From positions 248,001-312,000 of the forward strand of contig QRFJ01003334.1 of assembly GCA_006176705.1 (NCBI GenBank): 64,000 bases of DNA, given 5' to 3'. This DNA is from Cocos nucifera (lineage: Eukaryota; Streptophyta; Magnoliopsida; Arecales; Arecaceae). Under the pieces are notes generated by a model, which saw only the letters and a list, made by a program, of their open reading frames with translations, was not told where the DNA came from and did not search any database. Positions 37,026 through 49,573 of this stretch are shown piece by piece (position 1 is the first letter of the stretch; every line of letters begins with the position of its first letter). Made by a program: the position numbers and the translations under genes.

Positions 37026-37815
37026 CATATCATCGATTTGGGAAATAGATAGCCATGGCTCATCCTGAAAATATAGATAATTATATGGGGTTTTTTTTTT
37101 TTCTTCGTACCGTACTATTCCTGAAAAACAGAAGGTGCACCCGGGGAACTCATGGTTGTAAAAATATCCCAATATCACACTTACCATTGGCAGCCAGATC
37201 ATAAATGTGTATTGAAACTAATTGTCTTGTTTAATAAGCCAGAATATCGGCATACTTTTTCCTTTTAGTCTGCCCCTTGACAAAAGAATTTTTTTGTTTG
37301 ACTAATCCCCACCGACAACCGGATACCCATCCCACCCCATCTAGCCAGCGGAACCAAGGCAATTAATGAAGGATCGAAACGGGAGGTCGATGCCGCCCAG
37401 CATCGAAACCCTATCTCTTGTTTAGAAGGCAGCACGAAACTGAGATTCGGTGGCTCAAAATGGCACATGAAGAATAGCTGATCCAGAGCTTATGTCACCA
37501 AGACAAACCAACTACAATCCATAAATTCGCTTTCCAAAATGCATTTGAAACATGATACCTGTAACAAAATTTATCCTTCCATCGAGTTTCACATATTAGT
37601 AAATTTAAAAATTTGCAAAATGTACTGACGGGAGATTTGATGCTGCATCTTTTTTCTTCTTCACATAACTATAACATAAGTTTGACTTTCCTCGGGCTGA
37701 ACTTTTATGCTTGACCCTACCAAAAAAAAAACTGAACTGCAGGGGCAGACAACAATTGTGGGACTATTTTCTGTCACAAACAAAATGCAAATAAAAATCT
37801 CTCTGCATTGTAACT
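37026..37815. other. Host DNA between Tat elements A and B
   Basis: About 790 bp of unique-looking sequence separates the two elements. Minus-strand open frames (37265-37468, starting MCHFEPPNLSFVLPSKQE, and a stretch reading YNYLYFQDEPWLSISQIDDMEA at about 37020-37095) could be exon debris, but I recognise no family. No functional feature is called. Confidence 0.4.
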
Positions 37816-38500
37816 TGTTATGGGATGGGGCTGGTGCAGCTTCGACCAATTTAAGGTTGACTGCTGATCTACCCCAATTAATCGTCTGAGCAAAACAATG
37901 CGATACTTCATCCATGGTTAGCTGTAGGTCGATCTAAGCTGGCCTACAATTTTCACTGACCTACTGAAGATCGCTTCCTAATGAAATGATGTAGGCCTTC
38001 ATATCTCATCCTCGTCGAGTTCAAGTTAGCTGCCGAGCTACATGAACAGAATAACCTATCATAGCTCATCAATGGTCGACCTACAATCATTCTTGCTGAA
38101 ACTGCATCATCTCCAAATGAAAAAACTCGGATAAAGGGAGAATCTTTCGCAATCCCATCTCCCAAGAAGAAAAAAAATCTTTCGAATCAATTCGGAGCAA
38201 CAAACTCGGAAAGCCGTTAGAGTCCGAAACAGATACGACTCCAATTCCTCCCTTATAAATAAAGAAGCTTTGGGACCCTCCAGGTATGCCACTCAATTCG
38301 ATGCTTTCTCTCCTCATTGTTCTCTAATCTCCTAACTTGAGCGTCGGAGGATCTTCACCGGAGAACACTCCGATGGAAACTTTATTACAGGTGAACGGAT
38401 GAAGCTCCAGCGAAAGCTCGTCCTCGGCCCCAGATTCCTCGGTGGCCAAGCTCTTCCATCCTCTTCGATCGACTTCAAGTCGGAAGATCTAGGAGCAACA
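37816..38500 (+). repeat. 5' LTR of Tat element B
   Basis: Starts TGTTATGGGATGGGG, ends GGAGCAACA. TATA box TTATAAATAAAG is at about 38254. It matches 47125-47808 throughout, with point changes; its U3 differs clearly from that of element A while the downstream part is similar, so A and B are related subfamilies. Confidence 0.9.
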
Positions 38501-38519
38501 GTTGGCACTAGAGGAAGGA
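38501..38519 (+). promoter_or_regulatory. Primer-binding site of Tat element B
   Basis: GTTGGCACTAGAGGAAGGA follows the 5' LTR immediately. It is nearly the same as the site in element A and in the pol-less element M. Confidence 0.8.
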
Positions 38520-38799
38520 CCTCGGTTGATTTTGAGGTCCAATTTTGAGGGAAGAAAGCACGTCGCCGGATATCATGAGAATCTGAAGGGGAGCATCAAA
38601 CACGTCCCAGCGTTCTAGTGGTCGACGGACCAACAATGCTCAGTAGATTAATGCATCTCCACCACCAATCCAGAAAAATCCACCAACAGCGTCGGTAGTC
38701 TCATAGGAGCAGTATGACACGCTGCTTCATCAGGTGCAAGCACTATCAGTTGCTGTAAGAAGAATACAATAGGCCAGCAAGCACCGTCCAGCCGAAAAA

Positions 38800-39975
38800 A
38801 ATTCAGGTCTGGTTCTGGGAAGTCCAGAGGAACAACGCCCCCGAAGCCCAAGGATGGAAGCTAATCATCATAGCCAACCTACCGGTCCTTTCCATTGAAG
38901 ATCTGAACACTCGTCCACACCAATTTTCAGAAGAGACTCTACCCCAGGTCATGAGACTCCTCGACGTCGAGCCACTCATAAGGACAATATGGAGAAAAAA
39001 CTCAAAGAGATGCAGCAGCAGCTGGATGCATTGCGGGAGCCGAGACAACAAGAGGAGGATTTAGGGTTCAATGTTGATCTCCAGTTCACTCAGAAGATCA
39101 TGGATGAATCCTTGCCACATCGATTCAAGATTTCTCAAATGGAGCTTTACGATGGAGTGGCCAATCCCGTAGACCATCTGGATAGCTTTCGAACTCTTAT
39201 GCATCTGCAAGGGGCTACCGATGCCATACCATGTCAAGCTTTTTCTTCAACTTTGAAAAAATGGCTCGACATTGGTACTCAAACCTAAAGCCCGACTTCA
39301 TAGAGTCCTACCAATTGAGCCATCCATTCGTTGCCTACTTCGTTAGCAGTCGTCGGCAATATCGTAACTCCGACTTTCTCGTAAGCATCAAGCAACGGAA
39401 GAATGAGCTCCTTCGAGAGTATATCAATCACTTCAATGCAGCCACCTTGGAGGTCCGAAATTTAGACTCGTCGGTAGCCATGATGGCGTTCAAGGTTGGC
39501 CTCCTCCAAAATGACCTTTTGTTCTCCCTCAACTTGGACTATCCAAAGAACTTTACCGAGATACTAGAACAAGCGGAGAAGTATGCCCAGGCCGAAGAGG
39601 CTTGGGACCAGCAAGGAAGTAGTCGAGATGGTAGGTCGGATCCATCCCAAAAGCAGGAGAAGAAAAAAGACCATAGACGGGTGCAGCATCATCGGGAGGA
39701 GCCATGATTTCATCGATCGCGCACTCCACCTCGGGATAGCCGATCAACATCTCCAAAGCCGCAACGCCTATCTAGAATGATACCTCGAAGATTTAATTAC
39801 TATACCCCTCTCAACACACCCCGGACTCAGATTTTGATGGAGATCGAGCGACGAGAAGATATACCCCGACCCAAAAAAATGATAACCCCTGCTCGAGTAA
39901 GAAATCCGAGAAAGTATTGCCGATATCATCATGACCATGGGCATGATACCGAGGAGTGCTAGTAGCTCAAAGAAA
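38800..39975 (+). pseudogene. gag of Tat element B
   Basis: The N-terminal part (to about 38990) is in broken frame. From 38989 the frame MEKKLKEMQQQLDALREPRQ continues into the capsid core: FNVDLQFTQKIMDESLPHRF, DPVDHLDSFRTLMHLQGATD, a frameshift near 39260, MARHWYSNLKPDFIESYQLS, RNLDSSVAMMAFKVGLLQ, LLFSLNLDYPKNFTEILEQA. It ends with a basic linker and the zinc-knuckle-like CRYHHDHGHDTEEC (about 39918-39960). One frameshift and a stop near 39705 separate it into three open pieces. It assembled the element's particles when intact. Confidence 0.9.
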
Positions 39976-40169
39976 AAATAGAGGCACTAATCAGGCAGGG
40001 ATGACTCTAGCACTATATGGATGAATGGCAAATCTCGATAAATTTGGATTGTGACCAACCTCGGCAAGATGAACTGCGCGGAGAACAGCCAGCCGTAGGA
40101 GAGATCAGAGTAATTGCTAGAGAAAATCTTAATGGAAACACTTCAGATCGGGACCGACCAAGAGAAGGA

Positions 40170-40720
40170 TCGAAGAAGAGAAAGGTAGATAATGAAATTA
40201 CTTTCATCGATAAAGATCTGGAAGAAATAAGTCAGCCACATGACGATCATATAGTCATTTCTCTAAATATTGCTAATTATGATGTACATCGGATCCTTAT
40301 TGATAATGAACGTTCGATAGATATTTTGTTTTATGATGCCTTTATTCGGATGAACTTGAACCCTGAACTACTGACAAAGATGAATATACCTTTGGTCGGA
40401 TTTTCTGGCACTACGGTTCCAATGGAAGGGACTATCTCACTAACGATAAAAGCTGAATGAGCTCCAAGACAGGCGATTATCGACATAACTTATTTCATTG
40501 TGAATAGCCCCTCTGCCTACAATATCATTTTAGGTCGGCCAGGCCTAAATACCCTTCAGGCCATAGTGTCAACCTATCACCTGAAGGTCAAATTTATGAC
40601 TCCACATGGAATCGACGAGCTCAGAAAAAATTAGTCGGTCGCAAGAAAATGTTACATGATTACTTTGCATGGAGTGATGGCTGAAGAGCAACCCCTAAAT
40701 GAGTTAGACATCCGGGATGA
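40170..40720 (+). pseudogene. Aspartic protease of Tat element B
   Basis: The frame has NEITFIDKDLEEISQPHDDH, NYDVHRILIDNERSIDILFY and LVGFSGTTVPMEGTISLTIK. Its active-site triplet reads DNE instead of the expected D-[ST]-G, so the enzyme would be dead even without the stop at 40458. The C-terminal part (YNIILGRPGLNTLQAIVSTYHL) continues past the stop. Confidence 0.82.
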
Positions 40721-40799
40721 ACAAACTGAATAAAGGGGCTCTTCGATAGAAGAACTGATCTCTGTACTAATCAAGAACGATCTGAACAAGGTTGTGAAG

Positions 40800-41897
40800 G
40801 TCGGCTCAAGCTTATGTGAAGAGGATCGATAGCACCTCATCACATTTCTACGAGCTAATGCTGGCGTGTTTGCTTGGTCAGCTTCGGATATGTCCGGCTT
40901 CGATCTGTAGGTCATGGTACACCGACTTAATGTGGATCCGAATCGTCGTCCGATCAGACAGAAAAAATGGAGCTTTGCCCCTGAACGCTAGAGGGTGATA
41001 CAAGAAGAAGTTGATAAGCTCTTGAAGACTGATTTCATCTGAGAAGTTTATTATCTGGAGTGGTTGGCTAACGTCGTCCTCGTCAAGAAGGCCAACGAAA
41101 AATGGTGCATGTGTGTTGATTATGTGGATCTCAATGGAGCATGCCCAAAGGATAGCTATCCTCTGCCGTGCATAAACTAACTGATGGACGTGACCTCAGG
41201 ACATCAACTCCTATCATCCATGGATGCTTTCTCAAAATACAACCAGATTGAAATAGCGCCCGAGGATAAAGAAAAAACTTTTTTCATAATTGACCAAGGT
41301 CTTTTTTGTTACAGGGTCATGCCATTTGGCTTGAAAAGTGCAGGGGCAACCTATCAAAGACTTGTGAATAAGCTTTTTAAGAAGCAAATTGAAAGAAATA
41401 TGAGAGTGTATGCAGACGACATGCTCGTCAAAAGTAGGACTGTCGAATATCATATCATCAATCTAAAAGAAGCTTTTTCTACACTACGGCACTTCCGGAT
41501 GAAGCTCAACCTGGATAAATGCACCTTCGGTGTCATTTCTGAAAAATTTCTTGGATTCATGGTGTCACAACATGGGATTGAGGCAAACCCGAAGAAGATT
41601 CAAGCTCTTCAAGAGATGAAGCATCCGAGAACGATTAAAGAAGTGCAGCGACTCATAAGAAGGATCGCACTCTTAAATAGATTTCTATCAAGATCGGCGG
41701 AAAAGAGCCTTTCATTTTTTAAAGCTCCTAAGCAACCGAAAGACTTTCAATGGACAGATGAATGCCGGATAGCCTTCGATGAGCTAAAAAAATATCTTAG
41801 CTCCCCTCCTTTTTTAAGCAAGCCAGAGCCCGAGGAGATATTGTACTTATATTTAGCTATTTCTTCTTCGGCAATTAGCTTTGTTCTAGTCCGATAG
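40800..41897 (+). pseudogene. Reverse transcriptase of Tat element B
   Basis: From 41184 the frame stays open for 237 codons. The motifs in order are WLANVVLVKK and DLNGACPKDSYPLP before it, then LLSSMDAFSKYNQIEIAPED, YRVMPFGLKSAGATYQRLVN, VYADDMLVKSR (the YxDD catalytic box, about 41410), LNLDKCTFGV, FLGFMVSQHGIEANPKKIQA and the connection region FQWTDECRIAFDELKKYLSS. A stop at 41179 (CIN-stop-LMD) and one at 41898 bound the open piece. The catalytic residues are intact. Confidence 0.92.
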
Positions 41898-43955
41898 AAA
41901 GCCAAGGTGCAGAAGTCGATCTATTATGTGAGTTGGGTACTTTATGATGCTGAGACCAGATATACAAGGCTAAAAAAAATCATCTATGCTCTCTTAATAT
42001 CTGCAAAAAAATTACGTCTATATTTTCAAGCACACGATACTCATAGACCAATCCATTAGATCGGTATTGTATCGATCAGACACCTCGGGGCAATTGGCTA
42101 AATGGGCTATCAAGCTAGATGAATTCGACATCAAATATTTGCCAAGACCGTCCATTAAGGTACAGGCATTAGCAAACTTCATCTTGGAATATACAATTTT
42201 GGATGAGGAACCCAGTCATGCTGAAGCCTCTTCGACCGATGAATGTTGGATCCTACATGTTGATGGATCTTTAAATGCCATGGGCTTTAGAGCCAGATTG
42301 ATCTTAACCAGTCCGAAGGGAGTAGTAGTAGAATATGCTCTGCGCTTCGACTTTTTGGCTTCCAACAATGAAGCCGAGTATGAGGCATTGATAGCAGAGC
42401 TCAGAATAACAAAAGAAATGAGAGTTTGGCATCTCAGAGTCCATAGTGATTCGTAGTTGGTGATTAGCTAGGTTCGAGAAGAATATGAAGCTCGGAAGCC
42501 GAATATGATTAAGTATCTACAAAAGGTCAGGAACTTAGCTTCTAGCTTTTTAGCAATGGATATTCAGCAGATACCAAGGATGAAAAATGCATGAGCTGAT
42601 CTCCTTTCTAAGCTAGCAACCCTTGGGGTAGCCAACCTAAAAAGAAGCTCATATATGGAAGTTATGGAGAAGCTAAGTATTGAGGAGGCCTTAGTAATGC
42701 AAGCTGATCTAGAGCCGAGCTGGATAGATCATATCCTCCGTTACTTGCAAGATAGAACTTTGCCTATGGATCAAGATTAGGCAAAAAGGCTAAGATGCCT
42801 CGCTCCACAATACGTCGTCTATGAAGAAAAATTGTATAAGAGATCTTTCACCCTACCTCTGCTCAGATGCCTCCATCCTTTGAAAGTCAACTATGTCCTA
42901 CGAAAAGTTCACGAAGAAATCTGTGGTAATCACTTGGGAGGCAAGGCTCTGTCCCATAAAATATTATGGCAGGAATATTTTCGGCCGACCATGCAAAGAG
43001 ATGCGATCGATCTAGTGAGCAGGTATGACCAATGCCAAAGAACCTCAAACATTCAGTGTCGACCATCGACTCCATTGGCCCCGATCATGACCCCTTGGTT
43101 CTTTGCTCAATAGGGAATGGATAACCTTGGACCATTTTCCATCGCCATAGCATAGAAGAAGTTTCTGATTGTCGCAATCGACTATTTTACTAAATGAGTA
43201 GAAGCAGAGGTGGTAGCTATAATTACCAAAGTCAGAGTTTGAAATTTTATCTAAAAGTCTATCATATATCGATTCAGTTTATTTCATACCATCATAACCG
43301 ATAATGGACGATAATTTAATAACCCAAGATTTACAGGATTCTATAATAACTATGGAATTCTCACAGATTGATGAAAGTAGGTCATCCACAGACTAATGGT
43401 GAGGTCGAGATGATGAATAGGACATTATTGTAGGGGTTGAAAGCTCACATAACCCAGACAAAAGGATCGTGGGTTGAAGAGCTGTACAACATTCTTTGGG
43501 CGTATCACATGATGCAACGTGTTCCAACTGGAGAGACACCTTTCATATTGACTTTCGGTATGGAAGCCGTGATACCCCTAGAGATTGGGTTACCCACGCT
43601 CTGAGTGGAAGAGTTCGATGAAGATAGCAATTCCTTCGACATGAGAGCAAATCTAGATCTGAAAGAGACCCAAGAATGAGCTCAAGTTTAAATGACCAAC
43701 TATCAACAGAAAGTTGCTCGGTACTATAATTCTTGAGTAAAAGGCAAATCTTTTCTAGAAAGATAGTTAATTCTTCGTCGAGTTGAGTTTTCTCATCCAT
43801 CCAAACAGTCAAAATTATCACCAAACTGGGAAGGTCCTTATCGCGTGACTGAAGTAGTTCGGCGTGGAACTTACCGTCTCTGTCGATTGGATGGAACTCC
43901 AATCCTAAGGACCTGGAATGCCGATAATCTTCAGAGATATTATCCTTAGAATGTA
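41898..43955 (+). pseudogene. RNase H and integrase of Tat element B
   Basis: The first RNase H has QKSIYYVSWVLYDAETRYTR; the second, Tat-type RNase H has CWILHVDGSLNAMGFRARLI and NNEAEYEALIAELRITKEMR (42230-42430). Integrase starts with VLRKVHEEICGNHLGGKALS and RYDQCQRTSNIQCRPSTPLA (43020-43080). The core shows AIDYFTK, ITDNGR and GHPQTNGEVEMMNRTLL, then WAYHMMQRVPTGETPFILTF. The C-terminus is NWEGPYRVTEVVRRGTYRLC and NADNLQRYYP at about 43950. Stops, mostly TAG, and small frameshifts interrupt it. Confidence 0.88.
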
Positions 43956-44029
43956 ATTTTTATCTTGAATTTTTTTCGATAATGAATAATAACTTCTCAT
44001 AGGTTTTATCTTCATCTCCATCGGATTTT

Positions 44030-44470
44030 GCCAGCACACGCTCCTCGACCACGACCAAGGAGCGGAATGTATCTCTATCGAATTTTGCCAACATGCGCTC
44101 TTCGACTACGGTCTAGGGACGAAACTCATCTTCATTGGATTTCACCAACACGCGCTCCTTGGCCACATCTGAGGAGCGAAATGCATCTCCATCGGATTTC
44201 GCCAACATGCGCTCCTCGGCCATGGTAAGAAGTGGAACGCGTCTTCATCGAATTTTGCCAATGCATAGCTGAGGAGCGGAACACATCTCCATCGAATTTC
44301 ATCAATGCGTGCTCCTCGGTTATGACAGAGGAGCAGTATGCATCTCCAACATAAATCGTCAATGCACGGTCCTCGACCACGATCGAGGATCAAAATGCAT
44401 CCCACGAAATTTATCAAAATGTGCTCCTCGACTATGGCCGAGGATCATAACGCGTCAACATGAATCATTT
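44030..44470 (+). repeat. 57-60-bp hairpin minisatellite in element B
   Basis: About seven units lie at the same position as the array of element A. Each has a hairpin of the CTCCTCGACCACG...GAGGAGCG type plus ATCTCCATCGGATTTCGCCAA. Units are longer and more diverged than the 54-bp units of A, so the array evolved independently from a common start. Confidence 0.9.
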
Positions 44471-44700
44471 GCCATGACTTCTCAATCACAGTGCCTAAGA
44501 TCTATGCCGATCTACATTTCGAAAAAAAAAATTTGACGAAGAACATACGAACTCAACAATTTAACAAAAGAAGACTTTGTATTAAAGTTGAGTATTTACA
44601 AGTGATGATCGGCCCATACAAAGATACCTTGACAATAATTAGGGATAAATAAAAAAGGCCAACCTAAAAAAGATCGGACATGCCCGATCAAAAGGCTACA

Positions 44701-46684
44701 TTAAGCTCCATCTGGAGCTCTAGATTCGTCGACCTTCACTTGGTCAGGCAGGGTGATGACAGCTAGGGTGGTACCGATGCTACGTCCTCGACGGCCGAGT
44801 CATCATGTGCGGGGCTGAAGAGATCTTCCATTTGAACTTTTCGACCCTCAACTTCCTCGGCCTCCTCATCATCCAACTCCAGGAGGTCCAAGTGCAGATC
44901 GAGGAAGATCCTCCGAACCTTCTCTTTCAGGTCTATACCCCCTTACAGGAAGGAGAGCGATGCAAAATCCACCTTGATGTTGCGGAATTCTTCCGAGGCA
45001 TGGAAGGCCTCGACCGCCTCTACTCTGGTGGCCTCCGCCTATGCCTTCTCGACCTTCCTCTCCCCTAGCACTTGAGCTTCAGCCTTAGCCAGCTCAGATT
45101 CCAGCTACTTCATCCTCTTCCTGAGGGATTTGGTCTCATTCTCGGCCTTCAACCATGATAACTGAGCATCGTCCGCCCTTCGGTTGGCTTGGATGGCTTT
45201 CTTCTCAACCTCCTTAGAGAGGTGCCAAACCTCTCTAATTACCTCAACAAAATGGTCCATATGATGGACGAGCTAAAAAAGAAAAAAAAGAAAAAAAAAA
45301 GGAAGCTAAGCTGAGGAATGAACGAAAGAGCTAAAATGAAGGTCAGCAAAAAGTCGATACGTACCCGAAGAAGAGAATCGTAGGATCCTGGATGTGAAAG
45401 GCACCCCCAGCCTCCTCGAAGATTTGGACGTCGATCGGTAAGATGACCGACTTCAGCAAGGAACGGACGATATGGTAGTCGCTGACGTCCTTCCTTTTAT
45501 CCTCAGTATCCGAGGAAACTTTAACCAGAGATGCACTCCCTGGAACATTTGGTCCACGGTGGAACATCCGGATGGAGATCTTCGGCCTGCCCGAGCTTCT
45601 TCTAGAGAAAGATGCAGAAGGTCGAGGGACGAACTTCGTTGGAGCGGCAGATCGAATCGGCATCACAGCCTTCGCCGGCATCGACTTCTCCTTCCTCGGG
45701 CCATTGGCCGCTCTCGAGAAACCTCCCGTCGTGGGCTACACTAGGACAACCTCGGTCCGAGCACGTTTGGGTCCACACCACGCTCATCTTTCTCTTCTTC
45801 GCCATCCGTCGAAGAATTTCAAGGTCGGTCGGATTCATCACTGGATAGAAAACACGACTCGATTAATGATAATGACGAGGAAAGAAAAGGCGACCCAAAC
45901 AAAATCCCATAAAAACACTTACTCTTTGGATCAATTGGAATCAGTCCAACCTTAAATAAATTTTCCTCAATAAGAAACCTGGATAGCGAGATAGGAGTGA
46001 GACTAAAGATCTGACTTAAGGCCTCCTCCTTGACGTCGGACAGCATTGGAGGTCTGACGACCAACCTATGAGGTTGCCCCCATGATGTACTGAAACCCTA
46101 TGGTTGCTCGGCCAAAACAAAAAAGAAGTGCTCCTTCCAGTTATGCACTGAGGAAGGAGCGCCTTGAAAAAGACAGCATCCTCTCCAAGGAGAGGCGTAC
46201 CACCATTCGATCTCTGTCGGATGCTCCTTTAAAGTGAAGCAAGCTCGAAAAAGATGGGAGGTAAGCTCGACCCCGAGGAGGAGGCAGTGGATGAAGAAGC
46301 CTAGGATCGATCGCCAAAAGTTCGGTGCCAAACAACAAAAGCTAATTCTATACAGATTCAGAAACTCGATGATTAAAAAATGAAAAGACAACCTGAGGTC
46401 TGCTTTTAGTGATTCCTCATAAGGATCGATTCATCTAGGATGAGGAAGAGCTATACACTCCCCGGGACCGGCGATCTCTAACCTAAAATCGTCGGGGACA
46501 TGGTATTTCATCCTAATGACTTCAGGTCCTCCGAGAAGAGGACAGAATTTATTCTGAAAGAACCATAGTCCGAAACTTCATGTTCTTCAAATTTGCCCAA
46601 AGAACCTATTACCCCAAAACCGTAATCCTCACCAGAAGAGCTACCCGAGCTCCAAGAAGATCAGGACAGACTCAATTGACTCAT
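44701..46684 (-). pseudogene. Antisense spliced gene of Tat element B (Transposase_28-like)
   Basis: The ATG at 46684 opens MSQLSLS; stops in exon 1 show decay. Exon 1 contains DYGSFRINSVLFSEDL and, in shifted frames, FLNLYRISFCCLAPNFWRS with CFTLKEHPTEIEWWYASP. A donor GTAAGT (about 45920) and an acceptor TATCCAG (about 45850) lead to exon 2 (MAKKRKMSVVW ... GGRPKISIRM, ILPIDVQIFEEAGGAFHIQD). Donor GTACGT (about 45360) and acceptor TTTTTTAG (about 45275) lead to a coiled-coil exon 3 ending PDGA at 44701. The same exon-intron plan as in element A supports a real, once-functional antisense gene. Its role is not known; the parent family is defined only as a gypsy-associated plant domain. Confidence 0.75.
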
Positions 46685-47124
46685 GAGTGCGAAAAAGACT
46701 GACCGAAGGGGCAAGGAGTTCAAGCAATGAGGAGAGTTAAGATGGGATCGATGGTAGCTCGATTGAGTCCGAGCTATTCCTCACGCACAAAGTGCCAGAG
46801 TTCAACCTTTAAGCAATAGTAGTAGTCAAAAAGAATAACGCTGACCCCTATTTATAAGAGGCATGGACGGCTCTGATCTACCCTCATTTCATCCGTCCTT
46901 CTAGATCTTCGTCAGGTGTCAGATGCTAATTAGTCGGAATGGATGGACCCGGATCAAAACAACGGACGGTTAGATTTCATGGCCGTTAGACTTCTTCCAA
47001 TCTTATCATGCTACTAATCTTCAACACGTGGCAATGCGATCACGATTTGAAGATCGGCCTCAGCTTCAACAGGATACTTACATCGGCCGCTCAAAGGTAG
47101 ATCGCCTCGTAAGTGGGGGATAAC

Positions 47125-47808
47125 TATTGTGGGATGCGGATGGTGCGGCCTCGATCTATTTAAGGTCGGCTGCCGACCTATCCCAATGGATCATCTGAGC
47201 GAAACAATGCAATACTTCGTCCGTGGTTAGCTATAGGTCGGCCAAAGTCGACCTACAATTCCAGTCGATCCACTGAAGATTGCTTCCTAGCGAAATGATG
47301 TAGGCATTCATACCTCGTTCTTATCGAATTTAGGTCGGCTGCCGAGCTACATAAACAGGATGATCTATCATAGCTCGTCAATGGCTGATCTACAATCGTT
47401 CTTGCTGAAACTGCATCCTCTCCGAATTAGGAAACTCAGATAAAGGTAGAATCTTTTGCAATCTCATCTCCCAAGAAGGAAAGAAATTTTTCGAATCAAT
47501 CTAGGATGACAAATTCGGAAAGCCGTTAGTGTCTGAAATGGATACAACTCTAATTTCTTCCCATAAATAAAGGAGTTCCGGGATCCTTCAGGTATGCCAC
47601 TCAATTCAATGCTTTTTCTTCTCATTGTTCTCCAATCTTCTAACTTGAGCGTTGGAGGGTCTTCACCGGAGAATGCTCCGGTGGGGACTTTATTACAGGT
47701 GAACGCACGAAGCTTCAGCAAAAGCTCGTCCTCGGTCCTAGATTTCTCAATGGTCGAGCTCCTCCATTCTCATCGACCGACCTCAAGTTGGGAGATCCAG
47801 AAGCAACA
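47125..47808 (+). repeat. 3' LTR of Tat element B
   Basis: It is preceded by the purine tract AAGTGGGGGATAAC, begins TATTGTGGGATGCGG and ends AAGCAACA. The next bases are GCTGC, which do not match the five bases before the 5' LTR. Confidence 0.9.
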
Positions 47809-48461
47809 GCTGCTATTCTCATTCTCTCAATTGAAGAAATAATTGGTGACTTGACAAAGATTCAACCCCTTTTCTTAATAATTTTGCTGCATTTTTAATT
47901 CAGATTTTTAACATAAGAAATGTGCAACAGCCTGAAGCAGGAGTGCTTCAACCAAGTTGATGCAGAGACCAACAAAGCAACCTCAGTCATCTTTGCTTCA
48001 TACATGATTTTGGAGATGGGATCGAAATTTAAGAGAACGTGGTGCACCTGGTTTTTCCTTTTAGCAATGTTTTGATATTAAAAGTGAGATTGCAAGCAAT
48101 TTTGAACAATTAGGACCTTCTGAAAAGCAAGTGGGAGCGTTAGGATGTCAAGCTTGTTTTCAAGCGCAGGCGACGTTCCTAGATCGATTTCAGTCACAAA
48201 AATTGGGAATCAGAGTTTATGTTGTTAGCTAAATCACCTCCTAGCCTCATGCGAATATATGGAGTTACAGGTTGTATGTTAGGCTGCCGGACAATGTCAT
48301 GTTATTCCTAAATTTGATCAGGCCAAGAATTATCTATTAATTCTTAGATAAATGACGACTTTTGTTCTGCAGATGGTCACGCACTAGTTAACAAACCATC
48401 ACATAGAAAAACAAAAAAAGCGGTGAAGATGCCATTGCCAAGGTACAAATCATAGATATCT

Positions 48462-48480
48462 CCTCTCTCTCTCTATATAT

Positions 48481-48571
<91 letters not shown>
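48462..48571. repeat. Composite microsatellite (CT)n(TA)n(GATA)n(GA)n
   Basis: Directly adjoining runs of CT (about 6 units), TA, GATA (about 8 units) and GA (about 30 units) form a 110-bp compound simple repeat, likely highly variable between individuals. Confidence 0.97.
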
Positions 48572-48574
<3 letters not shown>

Positions 48575-49542
48575 TAATTGACCTAAGACTAGTTGGCACC
48601 CTTCACTCCATAGGAGAGACAATTTTAGAAAGTTAGATATAAATTAATTCTGACCATGATATGTTAGAGCCCAGCTGCTTTCTTCCAAAAGATATTGAAA
48701 GTTGTTGTGCTCCAATTTTCTTCAAGAAAAAATATTATATTCCTATTTGTTCACAAAAACATAATATGTTCGGATGGTATATAGGGTGTTGTAGCACAAC
48801 ATTCCATAGTACAATATGTTGCATGAAGCATCTAGAAATAAATCTAATATATCTCAAAGGAATATTTTCAAGGTGCTTGACTTTGTATCAATTTGTTATC
48901 TAATATTATTTTAAAACTACTATAATAAAAATCATATAAAATAATTATATATATATATAAGAGAAAATTAGGAGGAAGAAGAACAAGGGTGTATTCATAT
49001 CTATAATAATGCACGAGAATGTTCATAAACCACATGAAAGGATCAACATACGCCATATCCACACCAAAAACTTTGCAAACTATTTTATGCATCCATCTTG
49101 TCCTGCAAACAGGTTGATATCCAAATAAAATCTAGTAGATCCTTTCTTCTTCTTCGTTATTTATTTATTTTTTAATTATTCATGAGGCTGATCAAAATGC
49201 AACCATTTGCTAAGATTTAATAAAACTATCAAAATGAAGAAAAATTTATAGATTAAACTCCATCCTCTTCTAACGGGCCAGTCAATTGATATGTACTCTG
49301 AAATTAATAGAAGAATATCTTTCTAAAATATTGATAAACTAATACTGTCCATCAAATCATACAGTTATAGTTCTTATTTCACATTGGCCCTGTTAATCGT
49401 GGAGCTTTTATCTATAAAGTCATGAAATTGTAACTATAAGTCATAATTATAAAGTCAGTCAAAAATAAATCAATAAATCTATAGAGTCATAATTTCCAAG
49501 GAATAGTAGAGTAATTTTATCATTGTACTAAGCTGACCCTCA

Positions 49543-49573
49543 TATTATATTACATTATATTATATTATATTAC
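49543..49573. repeat. ATATT/TATTA simple repeat
   Basis: A short run of TATAT/TACAT/TATAT units within AT-rich DNA. Confidence 0.7.

Larger units (their letters stand above)
37816..47808 (+). mobile_element. Tat element B: Ty3/Gypsy LTR retrotransposon, best-preserved copy
   Basis: It has the same architecture as element A without internal insertions: LTR, primer site, gag, protease, RT, RNase H, integrase, hairpin minisatellite, antisense spliced gene, LTR; about 10 kb in all. The LTRs (37816-38500, 47125-47808) start TGTTA/TATTG and end CAACA. Coding is much better kept than in A (the RT block is open for 237 codons) but stops and frameshifts remain, so it is not autonomous. The flanking five bases (TAACT left, GCTGC right) do not match. 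Confidence 0.93.

Noticed and set aside
36600..37202. 200-codon minus-strand open frame
   Set aside because: Most of it is the reverse of the 3' LTR of element A; only the last 60 codons lie in host DNA.
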